A stretch of DNA of 64,000 nt from Incurvaria masculella (GCA_946894095.1 OX335655.1:10292001-10356000); one strand, 5' to 3'; counted from the first letter of the stretch, positions 9,956-22,505 are shown. Made by a program: numbers and translations. The notes: a model not told the origin generated them from the sequence alone.

Positions 9956-11700
9956 AAAAGAAAAGATATGAGATAGCAAGTGAAAAAGTATCAATCATAA
10001 AACTTTTTTTTCTTTCAACAGGGGGCAAAAAGTATAAATTCCATAAAAATCACCAGAAAAGTTAAAAGTTGTTTGTCATAATTTATCGATATTCCATTCT
10101 CGGAATTCCACCAAATAAACTAATTTAATCGGCCAAAATTATCACATTTTTTTTTTAAAGAAAGAATCGAGCCTCATCGACTTAGTCTTCATGTTTTTTT
10201 CTCAATAACTATACGCGTCCTCTTTTAATTGAAATTGGCAATAATTGACGTAATCGAGAGGGATGCGGGAAAGCGCAGCAAGCTGAAATGGGACGTCATC
10301 TGTCTTCTGCAACTTTAATCTTTGCACGCTGCAGGTTCGGTGTTCCCTACCTCCTGGCGCACCATTCGCTACGAGACCGACCAACTCAGCCCTTTCCGGC
10401 CAACGTTAGAGCTATGTCTCTAACGGGCTGCTGCGTCAGCCATAGTCAAGAAATAAACGCCTGTCTTTTCGGGCTTTAGCGTTATCAAATTATTAAAATA
10501 GTTTGTTTGTGTCAGAACAACTTATTATAAATAATGTTACAATATTAGTAAGAACAATTTTCAAACCCGTTACAGGCCTATTAGTCTAAGTAATTGTAAC
10601 TACGAAAAAGATCATATATTTTTCTGCTCATTTTCAAAACGAGTTAAATGCAGATGTCGCTGCTTAACCACAAATAAAAAAAACTATTAATGAAATCAAT
10701 AAAATTTTAAAATTAAGATTATTGCTCACCAATCGTTTTAGTTTTCATCCCTAGGTCTCGCATCGGCTCATTATACTACGCTGGATGACAGGAAGTCCCG
10801 AAAATTATTTGAATTATACAACCATGAAATTCTATATTTTTTTAAACAATTAAATGAAAATCAAGTCTCTTTTATTAAAGAAAGAAAGAAAGAAAAAGTT
10901 CATTAGTCTCTTTTTTTGCAGTATATTCTGTACATAGTAATGATGAAAAATAAATAATAGTAGACAAAAATGGACCCATCGCAGCATATGCTATAGATAA
11001 AATTATGTCTATAGCGCTGATATTATGGTGGGCCCGGGTGGTAATATTAAATACCAAAGATAGGTCTGTGGTGAAGGATACACACACAAGGACACATAGT
11101 TATTAACAATATAAAATTAAATATTAAGAACATAAATAATTCGCAGGGGTTCTACGTACAAGAAATGTAATACTAATTGAAATACAGGACTTTCAGTTAA
11201 CGTTAGTATCATATTTAACTCACGTTTCTTTCATCAAAATAATGTATTCATGAAACAATTTCTTTATAAATTTAACAAATATTAGTGCCATCTGAATCCG
11301 CGGTAGTTTTTTTAAATTTTACCCCACTATAAAATAACTTTGGAATGACGCAAATGAAATCTAGGCCCATATAGCAAAGTGGTGTCACATAAGCGCCCGA
11401 CAAACTTTATGCCGCTCCAATAAATCTGCCCCGCTTTGTTTACGAAGCACGTCGAAGTTAGGCGTAAAAGTTCGCAACTGGGCCACGGAATGCAATAACG
11501 TAAATTTCACAGGTTTATCTTTAGCTCCACGCTTCTTTCCGAGTCGACCTCGTGCGAGCTGGTCACACATTATGGGGTCGCCGACAATCGGAGCGTCGTC
11601 GGTTGGACTAAGGTCGAGTTGAGGTGAAAGGAATTTAATGTTAAGAGCGCGGCACCTGGCGTACGCCAAGCCCCCCGGCTTTGAAATTGTTATGGCAAAT
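9956..11700. other. Unassigned AT-rich DNA
   Basis: No gene is recognised. There is a short AAAG microsatellite at about 10877-10898. The segment after it may be an inverted LINE 3' end. The 130-codon minus-strand ORF at 11385-11777 overlaps SINE sequence and has no domain. Confidence 0.4.
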
Positions 11701-11704
11701 TGAA

Positions 11705-11862
11705 TTGAAAAATTGTCTGTGTTTTCTATCCAGTTCACTGAAGCCGTGCTCATAAAGGGAAGGTCTCGGCATGGCACCTAATTCCTTCGGGAAAGCGGTT
11801 TATGGGCTAATATGATGACCGTGGATGTGGTATTAGCCATCCATGTCAGTTTGCAATTGTTA
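11705..11862 (+). repeat. SINE, 3' half
   Basis: GTGTTTTCTATCCAGTTCAC, GCCGTGCTCATAAAGGGAAGG, GGCATGGCACCTAATTCC and GTGGTATTAGCCATCCATG match the shared SINE body and tail. The head is missing. Confidence 0.75.
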
Positions 11863-12980
11863 TGCGACACTTCTTATGCAGTGGACCTGAAAATTCATCA
11901 GGTTTACTCATGTGTAGCGACAGAAGAGGGATTTGATTTGAGATTTGTTTAAGTTGTTCCTATTTGAATTCTAAATGAATTATTTCATTTTCTGGAAAGA
12001 AATGTTAGTTTTCTTCATATGACTATCTTAGGTAATATTTAAAAACGAATCGCACATACTTGTTTACTTAAAACGCTGCTATTAATAGAGTACCGTGCCG
12101 TGTCTTGAACATTCGACAACACTTGTTGCTGGTGCGTTTGCCCGAGTTTTGAATTTTAGGGCATTTTTTTTTTACATCCATTACTTGAACTTGAAATCAA
12201 CACACACAAATGGAAAAGAGGTACAGCCTCCGGCGCAAGCCAAGTCCTCCCCTTCCAAGCGCCAACGGCTGCGCAGAGGCAAACAGTTTAAATATTTTCT
12301 CGAAAACGGGGAAGATTTGGCCTTCGTTTTTTTATATTACTTCATGTTATGTTATCTACTAAGTTATTAACTGCTGCAGATACATATCTTTAAAACATCT
12401 GGCATAAGGGAACTTTTGTATTCTCTTCTAAGAAGACAACACCTTTAGAGATGTTTATTAATCAACCGGCCTATCACTTTCATCATTCATCGCATGTGAA
12501 TCACTCTCAGTTTAAATATGAAAGGGCTTTCAAACGAAGAGACGATATTTTTAATATAGTCGAGGGTTACGAAAGGGTACGTGAAAGGGTATTCGCTGCC
12601 ATTGTATTCGGTTTGCCCAGAGGTCGGAGATTTTTTCAACTGAAGTCTTTTCATGGTGAGAACATTGTCTAAAGTGTGCTCGGGGCGAGTGGAGGGTGCT
12701 TCAAGTTTTGAGGTCAGCGAGAGGCCTACGGTTCGGGTGAGCTTTAATAACTCAAGTGTTTTTGAACTTTGGCCTGTTTAGTGGGCTCATTGTGAGGGAT
12801 CGGCACTGTATTTTGTACGTCATAAAAATACCCCCGGAGAGAATTCATTCTTAATAAAATTTTGACCCGTTAATTGTGTTAAATTTTGCACACGTGTACA
12901 AAATAAAAAAGAAAGTTACGACAGTTGTTATCAAGATATTTGTAAAGAAAAACAAAATTTCACTACGCTATTTGGAAGTT
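11863..12980. other. Unassigned DNA
   Basis: ORFs at 12095-12370 and 12451-12672 (plus) have no recognised domains or coding features. No repeat was recognised. Confidence 0.4.
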
Positions 12981-13310
12981 TTTTTTATGGAACCCAACAT
13001 GGATACCACTACCACACAACTACCATCATGATATTAGCCCAACGCACGACATTCCCGAAGGAGTTAGGTGCCATGCCATGATCTTCCCTTTATGAGCACG
13101 GCTACACTGAACTGGATGGAACGGACAATTTTTCTTTGCCGCTTCGACCACAATTTCATTCAATGAGGTGGTACGAACCCGGGCGGGTTTACACCCTAGC
13201 ACCTTGCAGGGGCCGGGGACTTACAGTTTTACGTGGGGCTGAACCGTGGCAGAACTCGTATTCGTAACGAAATGCACTTATCCAACTAAGGAAGAAAAGA
13301 AAGAATTCGA
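12981..13310 (-). repeat. SINE, minus strand, probable tRNA-head type
   Basis: Reads as the reverse complement of the shared tail (TGATATTAGCCCAACGCACG), body (GAACTGGATGGAACGGACAA and GCCGCTTCGACCA) and the segment GAAATGCACTTATCCA found only in the tRNA-head copies at 22085 and 53255. The tRNA head itself is reduced to an AATTCGAACC remnant at about 13306-13315. Confidence 0.7.
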
Positions 13311-15081
13311 ACCTCTCGGTTGAAAGGTAAATATTCGTGCCGCCCCTATACCAAAGTATTTATTATGAAGCAAAATAAATGTAGTTTATTGAAATATCTG
13401 ACCATCTACGAAGAACATAGTATACCAAGCACAAAGCAGACATTTTACAAATGTTTCATTCAATGCATTTTCATTTTACGCTACTTCCATTGGAATTGCA
13501 ATAATTTAAAATATTGGTAGCTGAAAATTGGAAAGGTTTCGATTAAAAGCTCCCATCGAGGTTTTTATATTTTATTTTCATTCGATTTATATCTAACGGA
13601 TTCCCTGGCGCCGCTTCCCCTCCCCCCCAACCATGCCGCGGCCCGCACCCCCGCTGCGCCCCGCCGGGAGCTCGTAAAATATTTTAACCATTCCGAATCA
13701 TTTTCATCTACCGCTATGTGTCGGGGAAAATCCCTGAAGGAAGAAAAAAGTTAAGTGATTATTTTGTAAAGTACTTATGATTATTCTGAAAATGTGAAAC
13801 TACAAATGTAAAGTGGGTAACGCTGATTTCTTGAAGGTGTGGGCAAAGTGACCATTATTAGGATTCGTATTTTCTTTCTTCTTTGACTTTATTTAGAAAA
13901 CCTATGCGCTCCCATGCGGTGCACTGAATAAAATATGTGTGATTTTTCTCCTGAAACTGAAATTCAGTCATTTATAGTAAAGTATTTCTCATTTTATTTT
14001 ATTTATTTCGTTTTTCCTTATGGTGACTATGCACACTTGGATACTTACGTCAGAAAGAACAAACATGATATGTGTAGTTTTAGTTCAGTTAGTTATAAAA
14101 GTTTGAGCAAAAAATAGCCATCGTCAAAGATTTAAATATAAAATTTAAATGTTTGATTACTATTAATGTATTCAGGGTAGTTTCTATAAATGAGCCAAAA
14201 TAGTAATTTTAACCGATTAACCAGTACCGCTTATAACACGTGTGACAGATCAGTTGATTTTGAAACGGTTATCTCAACTGATTGAATATAACGGCTGACT
14301 ACAATTTAGGCGTTCCATTTTCAAGAGGTGCAGGAATTTCAACAGATTGGACAGGACCATTTTTTACTAAATATAAAACGTAAGTAAGGATAAATAAAAT
14401 AGGAAAGCTAGAGAAATGTTTTACTCAGTTAGGGAGACAGTAAGAGAAAACAATTATTTCACACAGTTCAAAACAATCAAAATATACAGTAATATTTAAT
14501 GTGTAAGGCTAAATGTTTTACAAGCAGTTAGAGCAACCAAATTACTTAGTTGGCTCTCTTAATTATCTTATAAATTAAGTTCATAAAAGTAGTTCATTTT
14601 ACTGGGCTATTTATTTAATCAATGTGTCCTTGCTTCACGTTCGATTGCACATACATACATATTACATTCCTTTGTTCAAAACAGTTTTATGTGATTATAT
14701 ACATTACCGCTTAATGTCTCGCCAATACAGTTATCATTTGTAACTATCTATTTTTGGGTGTTTGTAGCAGAAATAGCTAACAACGACGGTGGCGCCAACT
14801 ACATGACCGCACCGAGCCCCTTAAATTATAAAAGCAATGATTGTCCGACCCAGAAGCGCCCCCGCGGCGACTGCACAAGCCGCCCCCCTCCGCACTCCCC
14901 GCCGCTCGACGCGGACTATTTCGGTGGCAGTTTCAAACGGGTCGCGTGAGAACCATTTTTGAGACGATGGAACAAGGAATCCATCCGCTTATTTGCATTC
15001 CAATCTATTTCATATCTTAGTGAATGAAATGGTGCATTCTCCGATGGCTCGGTGTTCAAACTATGTATACATTTAGTATAC
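13311..15081. other. Unassigned DNA with GC-rich patches at 13600-13680 and 14780-14950
   Basis: No gene is recognised. The 63-codon ORF at 14758-14949 reads through the second GC-rich patch. It is Pro-rich and has no known domain. The patches may be host regulatory DNA. Confidence 0.35.
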
Positions 15082-15272
15082 AGGAATATTCTTCGAATTC
15101 CGTGATCAGGAATCAGGAAACTTTCAGTCGAGAAAACCGATTTTATAGCTGTTCTCAAAGCGTTTTTCTCGACGGAAAATCTTGAATCGTTGAAATATCG
15201 TGCTCCAATTTCCATCGAGAAAATTCTAGACTGCAATATTCCTGATTCCTTAAATTCCAATAATAGGCCCAC
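15082..15272. repeat. Foldback (long inverted repeat) element, family F
   Basis: The left part has CGAATTCCGTGATCAGGAATCAGG and TCGAGAAAA. The right part carries the inverse (TTTTCTC..., ATTCCTGATTCC, CCAATAATAGG). Related copies are at 29250-29700, 37496-37740, 57055-57140, 59530-59718 and 60041-60169. The 118-codon minus ORF across it is an artefact. Confidence 0.65.
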
Positions 15273-15329
15273 TCATCGCATTTTTTTCGTATTCTATTAA
15301 ACTATTAAATGCACTGCGCACCATACCTT

Positions 15330-15500
15330 GATATACGCCCAACGCACCGCATTCCCGTGGAAAGTTGATGTCATTCCAGGACCGTTCCTTAATGAACTGG
15401 ATGGAAAGTAAGGACAATTTTATGGCCATTTCGACCATATTTTTATCCACTGCGTACAGTATAGTATCAGTAATAGATTTCGTCACAGTAGCCTTAAGCA
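15330..15500 (-). repeat. SINE fragment, minus strand
   Basis: CGCCCAACGCACCGCATTCCCG, GATGTCATTCCAGGACC, GAACTGGATGGAAAG and CATTTCGACCAT match the shared SINE tail and body in reverse. It is diverged. Confidence 0.65.
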
Positions 15501-15599
15501 TCTAGCTAAGCGTAGAAATAAACTGCATGAAAATCGGGTGAGTGTTTGCGTAGTTACTAGCGTACAGCACGAAAAGATACATGGACAGCTAAACCGACA

Positions 15600-15675
15600 G
15601 ACGCCTAATGATAAAACGAATGCGAGTGCAGTGTACTGTCTAACGATTATTAATAAACAATAAACAATACCTTAT
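15600..15675 (+). repeat. LINE-like 3' end, family L
   Basis: TAATGATAAAACGAATGCGAGTGCAGTG, TACTGTCTA and AATAAACAATAAACAAT (pieces) match the 3' ends at 22365-22505 and 33716-33865. No coding part is attached. It is probably the 3' UTR of a non-LTR retrotransposon. Confidence 0.5.
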
Positions 15676-15750
15676 ATTTTATAAAATTGTATGAAGCTCG
15701 CATATTATTTCGGAGAAAAAAAATTAGATTCCACTAAAATATCCACCAAA

Positions 15751-15799
15751 AGTGTGTTAAGGAGGACTTAACACACTTATAGTGTGTTAAGTCCTCCTT
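15751..15799. repeat. Overlapping perfect palindromes
   Basis: AAGGAGGACTTAACACACT (15759-15777) and its exact complement (15781-15799) are separated by TAT. AGTGTGTTAA at 15751-15760 can alternatively pair with TTAACACACT at 15768-15777. One arm therefore has two possible partners. Confidence 0.9.
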
Positions 15800-16384
15800 T
15801 AAATACTTAAATATGAACGTTTTTCTGAAGTCGATTACAGTAAAGCCACATTGAAAAAAATACTGAGCTTATAGAACGTACGTTTCCGAAGGTACACATC
15901 CCCATTTTGTCCAACACACTTTCGTTGATCTCGCGATCAATTAGATTTAAATTTCACGGTATTTCATTATTTGCTACCTACCTCCATAAACTCCTTTCCA
16001 TTTTTCTTCCAATCTACCTTTCGAAATTGAGATCTCCATCAACCTGCGTACTAAGTGGTTCGAGCCGTGCTCTCCCGACGGAAAATACCGAAAAGGACAT
16101 CAGCGAGTCTCCAAATCTGCTATTATGCCGTGCTGTACTGTGCTCCCATTGTACCGCGACCGTGTCGCGCAAGTTTGTGGTCGAGTGCACCCCGATGTGG
16201 TGCGATTTAGCGCCGGAGCGTCCGATGCGCGACGCAGCACCCCCATTCTACAAGACGGTGGAACGAAGAGGAGACACGGAGGCCTAAGCCCAGCGACCGA
16301 ACCATCAGCCTCCATCGCCGCGGCGTCGATAAACCGTGAGCGAGTCCCTTTTTCCGTTTCCCACCGCAACACCCGGTTTCTATT
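15800..16384. other. Moderately GC-rich DNA next to the BEL/Pao fragment
   Basis: This lies immediately 3' of the minus-strand pol fragment, where a 3' UTR and LTR would be expected. No second LTR could be paired with it, so this is only a positional inference. The ORFs at 15907-16287 (plus) and 16100-16372 (minus) have no recognised domain. Confidence 0.3.
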
Positions 16385-17376
16385 ACACCTTCACAACCGG
16401 TCTAAGCTAAGTCCCTGTCGATGTTCTTAATTCTACCACGCGAACTACTCCGTCTGCGCCAGGAGGCAATTCAGTGACACGACCCATTCTCCATTGTAAA
16501 GGTGTTGCATTGTCTTCTTTAATGAGTCTTCACTCACCTCTATATTTTTTAACAGTTTTTTGCCACTTAGGGCGTTGCAGTTAGAGTATGAAGGTACTCT
16601 GCATGCCAACGCTTCCAAAAATGTTGGGATATTTGTTGAGTAAGTTGCCAGCGGCTCAGACGATTCACAGGAGTGTGATCAAATTAATACTCTGGTAGAC
16701 CAACGAGCGGCTCACCGATGAGGAAATGATCTGGTGTTAAGACATTCAGATCTTGTGGGTCAAGATCAGGTCAAAGCGGCCGTGAGTTTAGAACGGCCTC
16801 TATTTTCGTGAAGATGGTAGTTAATTCCTCAAACGTGAGGATTTGTTCTCCGATCACTCTTTTAAGAAGTAATTTTGAAGACCTTACTGCGGTTTCCCAT
16901 AAACCGCCCATATGCGGAGCATGTGGAGGATTCATGTGCCATTTCACCTGGGGGTTGCGCAACAAATCATGCAATTTACCTTGATTGGCCGATTTCATCA
17001 AGAACTTAGTTACTTCATCCAGGTAATTTTGGCCACCCTGAAAGTTTGTTCCGCAGTCAGTGAAGACATCAGTAATTAGACCACGTCTTGATACCATTCG
17101 ACTGAAACTTGCAATAAAGGCATCTGTTGTGAGGTCAGAGACAACCTCCAAATGAACTGCCTTCATCACAAAGCATACAAAGACGCACAAGCATGCCTTC
17201 TGAGTTTTTGCAGCACGGAAACAGGAAGATTTTATGAAAAAAGGCCCGGCAAAATCAGCGCCGACCCTTTGAAATGGTCTGGCCTGACAGATGCGGATTT
17301 TGGGAGGTTCTCCCATGAAAGGCTCTATGGGCCTATATTTTGCCTTTAACCTATAGCAGCGGAGACATCTGAACAT
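16385..17376 (-). pseudogene. BEL/Pao retrotransposon integrase and C-terminal domain, degenerate
   Basis: The minus-strand frame 16771-17376 begins with the last CxxC of an integrase zinc finger (CLRC), then QRVGADFAGPF with the first catalytic Asp, TDCGTNFQG with the second, and HMGGLWETAVRSSK with the catalytic Glu. This order and the GGLWE motif are typical of BEL/Pao integrases. Downstream on the minus strand (to about 16385), other frames still read as the DUF5641-type C-terminal domain (FWKRWHAEYLHTLQ, then VELRTSTGT with a stop and LRPVVKV), broken by stops and frameshifts. RNase H, protease and gag are not seen. It is non-functional. Confidence 0.8.
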
Positions 17377-17495
17377 TCTGTGGCGTCTTGTTCCTCGAGC
17401 CGATAAAATCCAAAATCTCCTCTGTATTATAGACAGTAAAGTCGATTGGCCAGAATGGAGATAGACTTGGTGGTAGTGATAGACGATTAAATGTA

Positions 17496-18146
17496 TTAGA
17501 TGTATTGATTAAGTATATGAAAAATGGCAACGAAGGAACTACATTTGTCAAGAAATTCTATCGGCAGAGTGTCGTCCACGGATAGCTCGAACAGCCAGAA
17601 ATTTTGCATAAATGGCTTTGCCAAAAATGTTACTGGTGCTAAATACTCACAAAGATCATATAGCCGTGTGATATTTGATAGAATTACACGTTTGGTTTTT
17701 GCATTTCCAATCTCTGAAATCTGATATAGAAATTTATCACTGCAGGCGCTCAATTCTAAGCCTAAAATTTTGAAAATGTTGTCTCCAGCCTCCTCGAATC
17801 GAAGTGGAGTTTCACAGTGATCAGGGGGCAGATGCTCTAGGACTCCGGAATGGTTGCTCGTCCACTTCCGCAAATGGAAACCACCCTGTTCAAGGACAGC
17901 TACAACTTCTTGCTGCAAGTGCTTGGCAGACTCCACACTGTCGCTTCCGCTAATTACGATGTCATCCACAAAGATATCCTCCTTCTGCATGCGAGAGGCG
18001 TTCGGATGTAGAACCTCATTAAGCAATGCAAACTCGTGGATAACCCTCATTTCAATTTTCAAATGAATTGAAAATATGAATTTGAAAGTATGATCATCGA
18101 AATAAAATATATTTTTAAAAGGACCTTTCTTGCATTTCAAAGCCAT
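17496..18146 (-). pseudogene. BEL/Pao reverse transcriptase fragment, degenerate
   Basis: The minus-strand ORF carries IFVDDIVISG, the YxDD-box region of BEL/Pao reverse transcriptases, then GGFHLRKWTSNH, KILGLE and TKRVILSNITRLYD, the usual order of the palm/thumb and connection segments in Pao-type pol. The first about 30 residues (from 18146 to roughly 18055) do not look like pol, so the left part of RT is missing. RNase H and the N-terminal integrase region are deleted between this frame and the integrase frame, leaving only about 120 bp. It is a dead fragment of the same element as 16385-17376. Confidence 0.8.
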
Positions 18147-18370
18147 TTTTTTCTGATAACGAGGTTCACATCCCCGTTTCTGTTAAAAAAAATCTTCTAA
18201 ATACAGGAATTTCTCAAAATCAGACTAGTCGTTCGCGAAACGAGTGTTCTTGCTGGTTTTTGGAGCGGGGACGGAGCGCGCGAAACGTGCGTACCCTCCC
18301 GGTGACATGATGGCACTAGCTAGATTCCGCCGCGCGTATTCTTGAATTTACGCTATGGTACATAGGTGCC

Positions 18371-18760
18371 TTAAGGTGTCCCTCCCCGACGGGACTAACT
18401 CTTTCGCGGGCTCGGTACAAAACCGTGCTATTCAAAGACAAAAAAAGGCTCCATGATGAGGAGGATGCAACGTGTCCATAAAGCAGATAATGCACATAGT
18501 GGATTATATTGTAAGATTTACGAAAATTTCAATTACAAAACAACTTATAGCTAAAAGAAAACAACGACCGCTGTAGTAAAAAATTAACAAAAACCAAATT
18601 GATTATAAATCTTGATGAAACAAGCTATGTCTGATGACTAGATTAGTAACTTTAAGATGTTTTTACTTTATCCTTGAGTAATCCACCTCCAAAGTTATTG
18701 TATAAAACGCAATTTGGGATCTCTGACAAGAAATATGGGCATGATCTTCTTTCTACGTTT
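18371..18760. repeat. Dispersed repeat A, uninterrupted copy
   Basis: It aligns with 3306-3530 joined to 4662-4910, and passes straight through the point (about 18575) where the other copy holds the Helitron-like element. It is diverged, with several small gaps, and has no coding capacity. Confidence 0.65.
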
Positions 18761-20059
18761 GTATGGGGAATTGAGCGGGAAGGCCCATCTTAAGGTCGCG
18801 TTTACGCCAAACATGACGCGCTCAACCAAAGTTCATTTTGTAATGTTCCCAAACTGTTTTTTTTTTTAATTTTAATTTGAGAAATTATTTTTTTCATTAA
18901 GTACAATTTCTTTAATTTCAATGTTTTAAAGATTATAATTTTGTGTATTTATACAATGCAATTGAAACATAACGAATAATCTTGACCACAACTGCATAGT
19001 TCATAATGCATCACAGTCAACTGCATGTAGTTTTTGTGCAAGAAATCATGCACAACTCTGATTATCTATGGAAGCACCAATTCGTGGAATAGTTGCACAT
19101 TTTCCGGTTCCAATTTATTCCCAAATTGGACTTGTCTGTATCACGCTCGTTGCACGGCGCTCCAAGTTTGACAATTACTATCTTCGGGGAGTTTTTAAAC
19201 CAAACAATCTAATTGGACAATTTTACTAACAAGGGCGGTTAATGTTTGAACAACGTAACTGTTATTTCTAAGTTATTTAAGATATTATATCATAATTTCA
19301 TATAGTGCTTTTATAAACTAAGGGCCGAGTGCACGAAAGGACAAAAAATCAAAATCAACGTCAACGTACGATTAAATACGCCACTTTGTATGGACAGTAT
19401 GGAAGAAACTCTATGCGGTTCACTAAAAGTGACGTGTTTTAACATTGATTAATTCGGCCGTCTCTTCGTGCAACCAGTGCTTAATCTATAGATATTTGTG
19501 GTAAGGTCTGGGAGGCGCCTATCGAAACACACTTGTATGGAATCAAAGTGTTTTTATTTGTTTCTATCTTCAAAACTAGCGCGGCTTTTTATGAATAACA
19601 CAGAATAATTAAAAATGGCTGCTTCTTGCAATACTTTTATCGAGTCTGCCACCTAGTGTGACTTTTTTTCGTTTAATTAATAGAACTAGAATGCACCAAC
19701 AACTGCAGCAGTGGGCGCCAAATTCAAATCTGATATAACAATTAATGTCTTAACACAATCCCAAATATATGTAAAGGCCGTAAACATTATTTAATCTGTA
19801 TGTACTTATGTTATAGTTATGACGCTTTTTGTTACACATACATAACAAATAAGCGTGTTTTTTGGCTCGCCTTTTTTGGCACTCGGCTAGGCCCGTCTCG
19901 CAGCAATTCTGCAGTACATAAATGAAATATGAAATGACGCTCAACAATACATTCCCTCACAGATATCTTACTTTATCATTGAAGTACATACACTTTTTCG
20001 TTTGAGCAAGTACTTTACATATTTCGCATATTCATAAAGTAGTTATTTTCACAGGGGGG
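18761..20059. other. Unassigned AT-rich DNA
   Basis: No gene or classifiable repeat was seen. The 65-codon minus-strand ORF at 19750-19947 has no domain. Confidence 0.4.
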
Positions 20060-20250
20060 TTACCATGGTAAGTAAGTTAACTCGCCAGGTGAATATCGAA
20101 GAAAGTGATTAATTCTGACTTTTAGTTTCATTTCATACCATGCTAACTGTCAAAGGACGTGTTATTCGACCAAGTGAACTAAACTTTATAACAAAAATGA
20201 ATCACTCTTTTGCCTGTTCACCTCACCTGGCGAGTTTCTTACCATGGTAA
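20060..20250. mobile_element. Palindrome-ended MITE
   Basis: Both ends carry the perfect 12-bp palindrome TTACCATGGTAA (20060-20071 and 20239-20250), followed inward by an inverted ACTCGCCAGGTGA block. The termini thus form inverted repeats of about 30 bp with small gaps. It is 191 bp long with no ORF. No target-site duplication is obvious. Confidence 0.7.
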
Positions 20251-20497
20251 TTATCTTCAATAATGTGTCCTCGCTTCACGGTCTGAATCTGTTAAAATCA
20301 TAAATCGAATTAATTTCTCAATATTGTTTGGGAAAAGTTGCTCACAATCTTCGACTGTGGTCATTGCATGCATGCCATGCAAGTATATAAGAATAGTCGA
20401 TATTGCGACCGTTTTTCTCAGCGCTAATAACATCACTTTATGTTAAAAAAAATTGTAAAACGGTCTTCATAGCTGACATAATTTTCGACAAAACCGT

Positions 20498-20720
20498 CCA
20501 AGTGCGAGCACACGAAGGAGGATGATTATACAAGATTTGACCCAAATAAATCACGTTTCTTGTATTATTAATTTTTATTTGTTTTTCGTTTTTAATATTT
20601 TTTGTTATCGCGGAAATACAGAAATACACATTCTGTAATATTTAATATGTCTACCTATTACTGTTCATGAGGTACAGCCCTGTGACAGACGGACGGACAG
20701 CGGAGGGGTTTATTACTATG
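20498..20720 (+). mobile_element. GTCY/GACG MITE, 3'-truncated and decayed
   Basis: CCAAGTGCGAG and CACACGAAGGAGG at the left, then CCTGTGACAGACGGACGGACAGCGGAGG and TTTATTACTA. The terminal GGTACGGAACCC is missing. Confidence 0.7.
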
Positions 20721-22084
20721 CCTGTCGGCTCACTAAACCATGAGCGCACTGCATTAGATTCTAAGTCTATGCACTGAACACTATTTTGAAAGAACTGATC
20801 AAGTCGTGAGATATTAATTGTTAATTGGATGAGATTTTTTTTCTCTATAAGTAAATACGAAATGTTATCTATTTTTACTTACATGAGTTGTCTGTGGAGC
20901 TAGCATGTTTTCAAAATGTTTAGTTACTTTATTATATATATATTATATAGTTATTTCTTTATTTCAAATTATACCCATGGTAGATGCGCGCTCGACCCCA
21001 TTGTGGCTGCTTAGCTAAAACCAATACAAGCATGTTGTGTTTCGGATTCACGTAACTAAAATTGTAACATATGTAATTGCAAATGTATTGTGTAAAGTCT
21101 GTTGGCAATCCTGAAATATAAAATAAATAAATAAATAAAATATTCAAACTCAAAATAATATTGGTTTTTTTAAGAGCGAGAAGTCATAAGATTTATGCGT
21201 CCTTTCAATTTGAGCTAATACACCTCTGATTTAACATTCATTCAGTCGCGAAAATGCTGCCCGATCTGGTGTTTTGGTGGCGTACCATGGATATCAGTGC
21301 ATTTCCGATAGATACACAAGTAAACGTGCCATGGGCATCCAAAAGGAGTGGGTTTTTTAATGATACATTTCAAAGTGTACGCAATATTTTTACAATATAA
21401 ACATTATTACCCTTCAGCTGGTTAAAACAACTGTACTGAAATCTGAACAGTTTTATAAATTGTACCAAATTATAAAATAATTGACATGTATATTATGAAG
21501 CCCTAAAATTAACAGAATGAACGTATTCGCAAAATTAATATTGTTTGCCAAAAGCACCATCGTGCAAACTGATTATCCGTAAAGCATTTCCGGATATTGC
21601 AATGAAGCCATTGCCGTATATGGCAACCATTATTCCCGAGTCATCCGGTTATTTGCAACAGTTTGGATCTCCGCCAGCGCCCGTCCGCGATTTATTTAGC
21701 CGAAGCCGAAATGTATTTTGCCTCGAGTTCTGTTCCATTGAACTTTCCAGGCTGCTGTTTTATGCGAAGGGTTTTTCCTTCATTCGCGAATTAATTTGAG
21801 TGGGATCGTGCCGACATGTCAGGGTGATGTTAAGTTCTTTCTTGGTCTTAAAACGAAATGTGGCGTAATATTTTAATTACAGAAAGAAATAAGGAATATT
21901 TCCAGGAAAGTCGGCACAGCGGTCTAGTCAAATTGGGCATACATGTGCTTGCATTTATATAATGTAGGAATAAGGGAATAAGAGCCCGTATATCAACCTG
22001 AGAATCGAATTTTCTAGTCCCTCACTCGCAACTCACCCCTAAGTCACCGTGCAAGTCGGACATTAAGACTGGATCATAAAAAAT
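20721..22084. other. Unassigned DNA
   Basis: An ATAA-repeat tail at about 21120-21140, preceded by GTTGGCAATCCTGAAATATAAA, is probably a LINE 3' end. The unique block 21540-21800 has an 84-codon ORF without a recognised domain. Confidence 0.35.
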
Positions 22085-22330
22085 TGGTCATGTACGTGCT
22101 TCAACCATAGTTTTATCCAATGCGGCGGTACCAAACTGGGCGGGCTTAACACTACCATATAGTAGAGTAAGGGGGCCTACAGTTTTAAATGGGTTCCGAT
22201 CCATGGATGGTAACGAAATGCACAACTAAGAAAAAGAAAAAAAGTGGTGCATGACCGGGGCTAGGATTTCAACCCAGATCTTGCGCATGAATGGCAAGTC
22301 CTCTAGCCCCTAGACCACAAGCTGTACAAG
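22085..22330 (-). repeat. tRNA-head SINE, minus strand
   Basis: On the minus strand it starts with GTGGTCTAGGGGCTAGAGGA (box A) and GGGTTGAAATCC (box B), then TGCACCAC, and enters the shared body with GCCCGCCCAGTTTGGTACCGC. The tail half is missing. The tRNA-like head distinguishes it from the 5S-head copies. Confidence 0.75.
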
Positions 22331-22364
22331 AAAACAAAGGAAAACGCGTCTGTAAATTTAGTCT

Positions 22365-22505
22365 AAGTGGACGTTGAAAATAAAATACCCAGCTGTTGTT
22401 GCTGGCAAACTGGCAAATGATAAAATATGACAAATCCGAGTGCAGTGAGTGTACTGTCTATGGATGATGAATAAACAATTTTTATTTTATTTTATTTTAT
22501 TTTAT
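22365..22505 (+). repeat. LINE-like 3' end, family L, with ATTTT tail
   Basis: AAGTGGACGTTGAAAA, ACAAATCCGAGTGCAGTGAG and CTATGGATGATGAATAAACA match 33720-33860. The tail is an ATTTT pentamer repeat (22478-22505). Confidence 0.6.

Noticed and set aside
11385..11777. 130-codon minus-strand ORF as a gene
   Set aside because: Its N-terminal part is SINE sequence in reverse, and no domain is visible.
15907..16430. Host exon beside the BEL/Pao fragment
   Set aside because: Three frames are open on two strands and none shows a domain. The position fits retrotransposon 3' UTR or LTR sequence.
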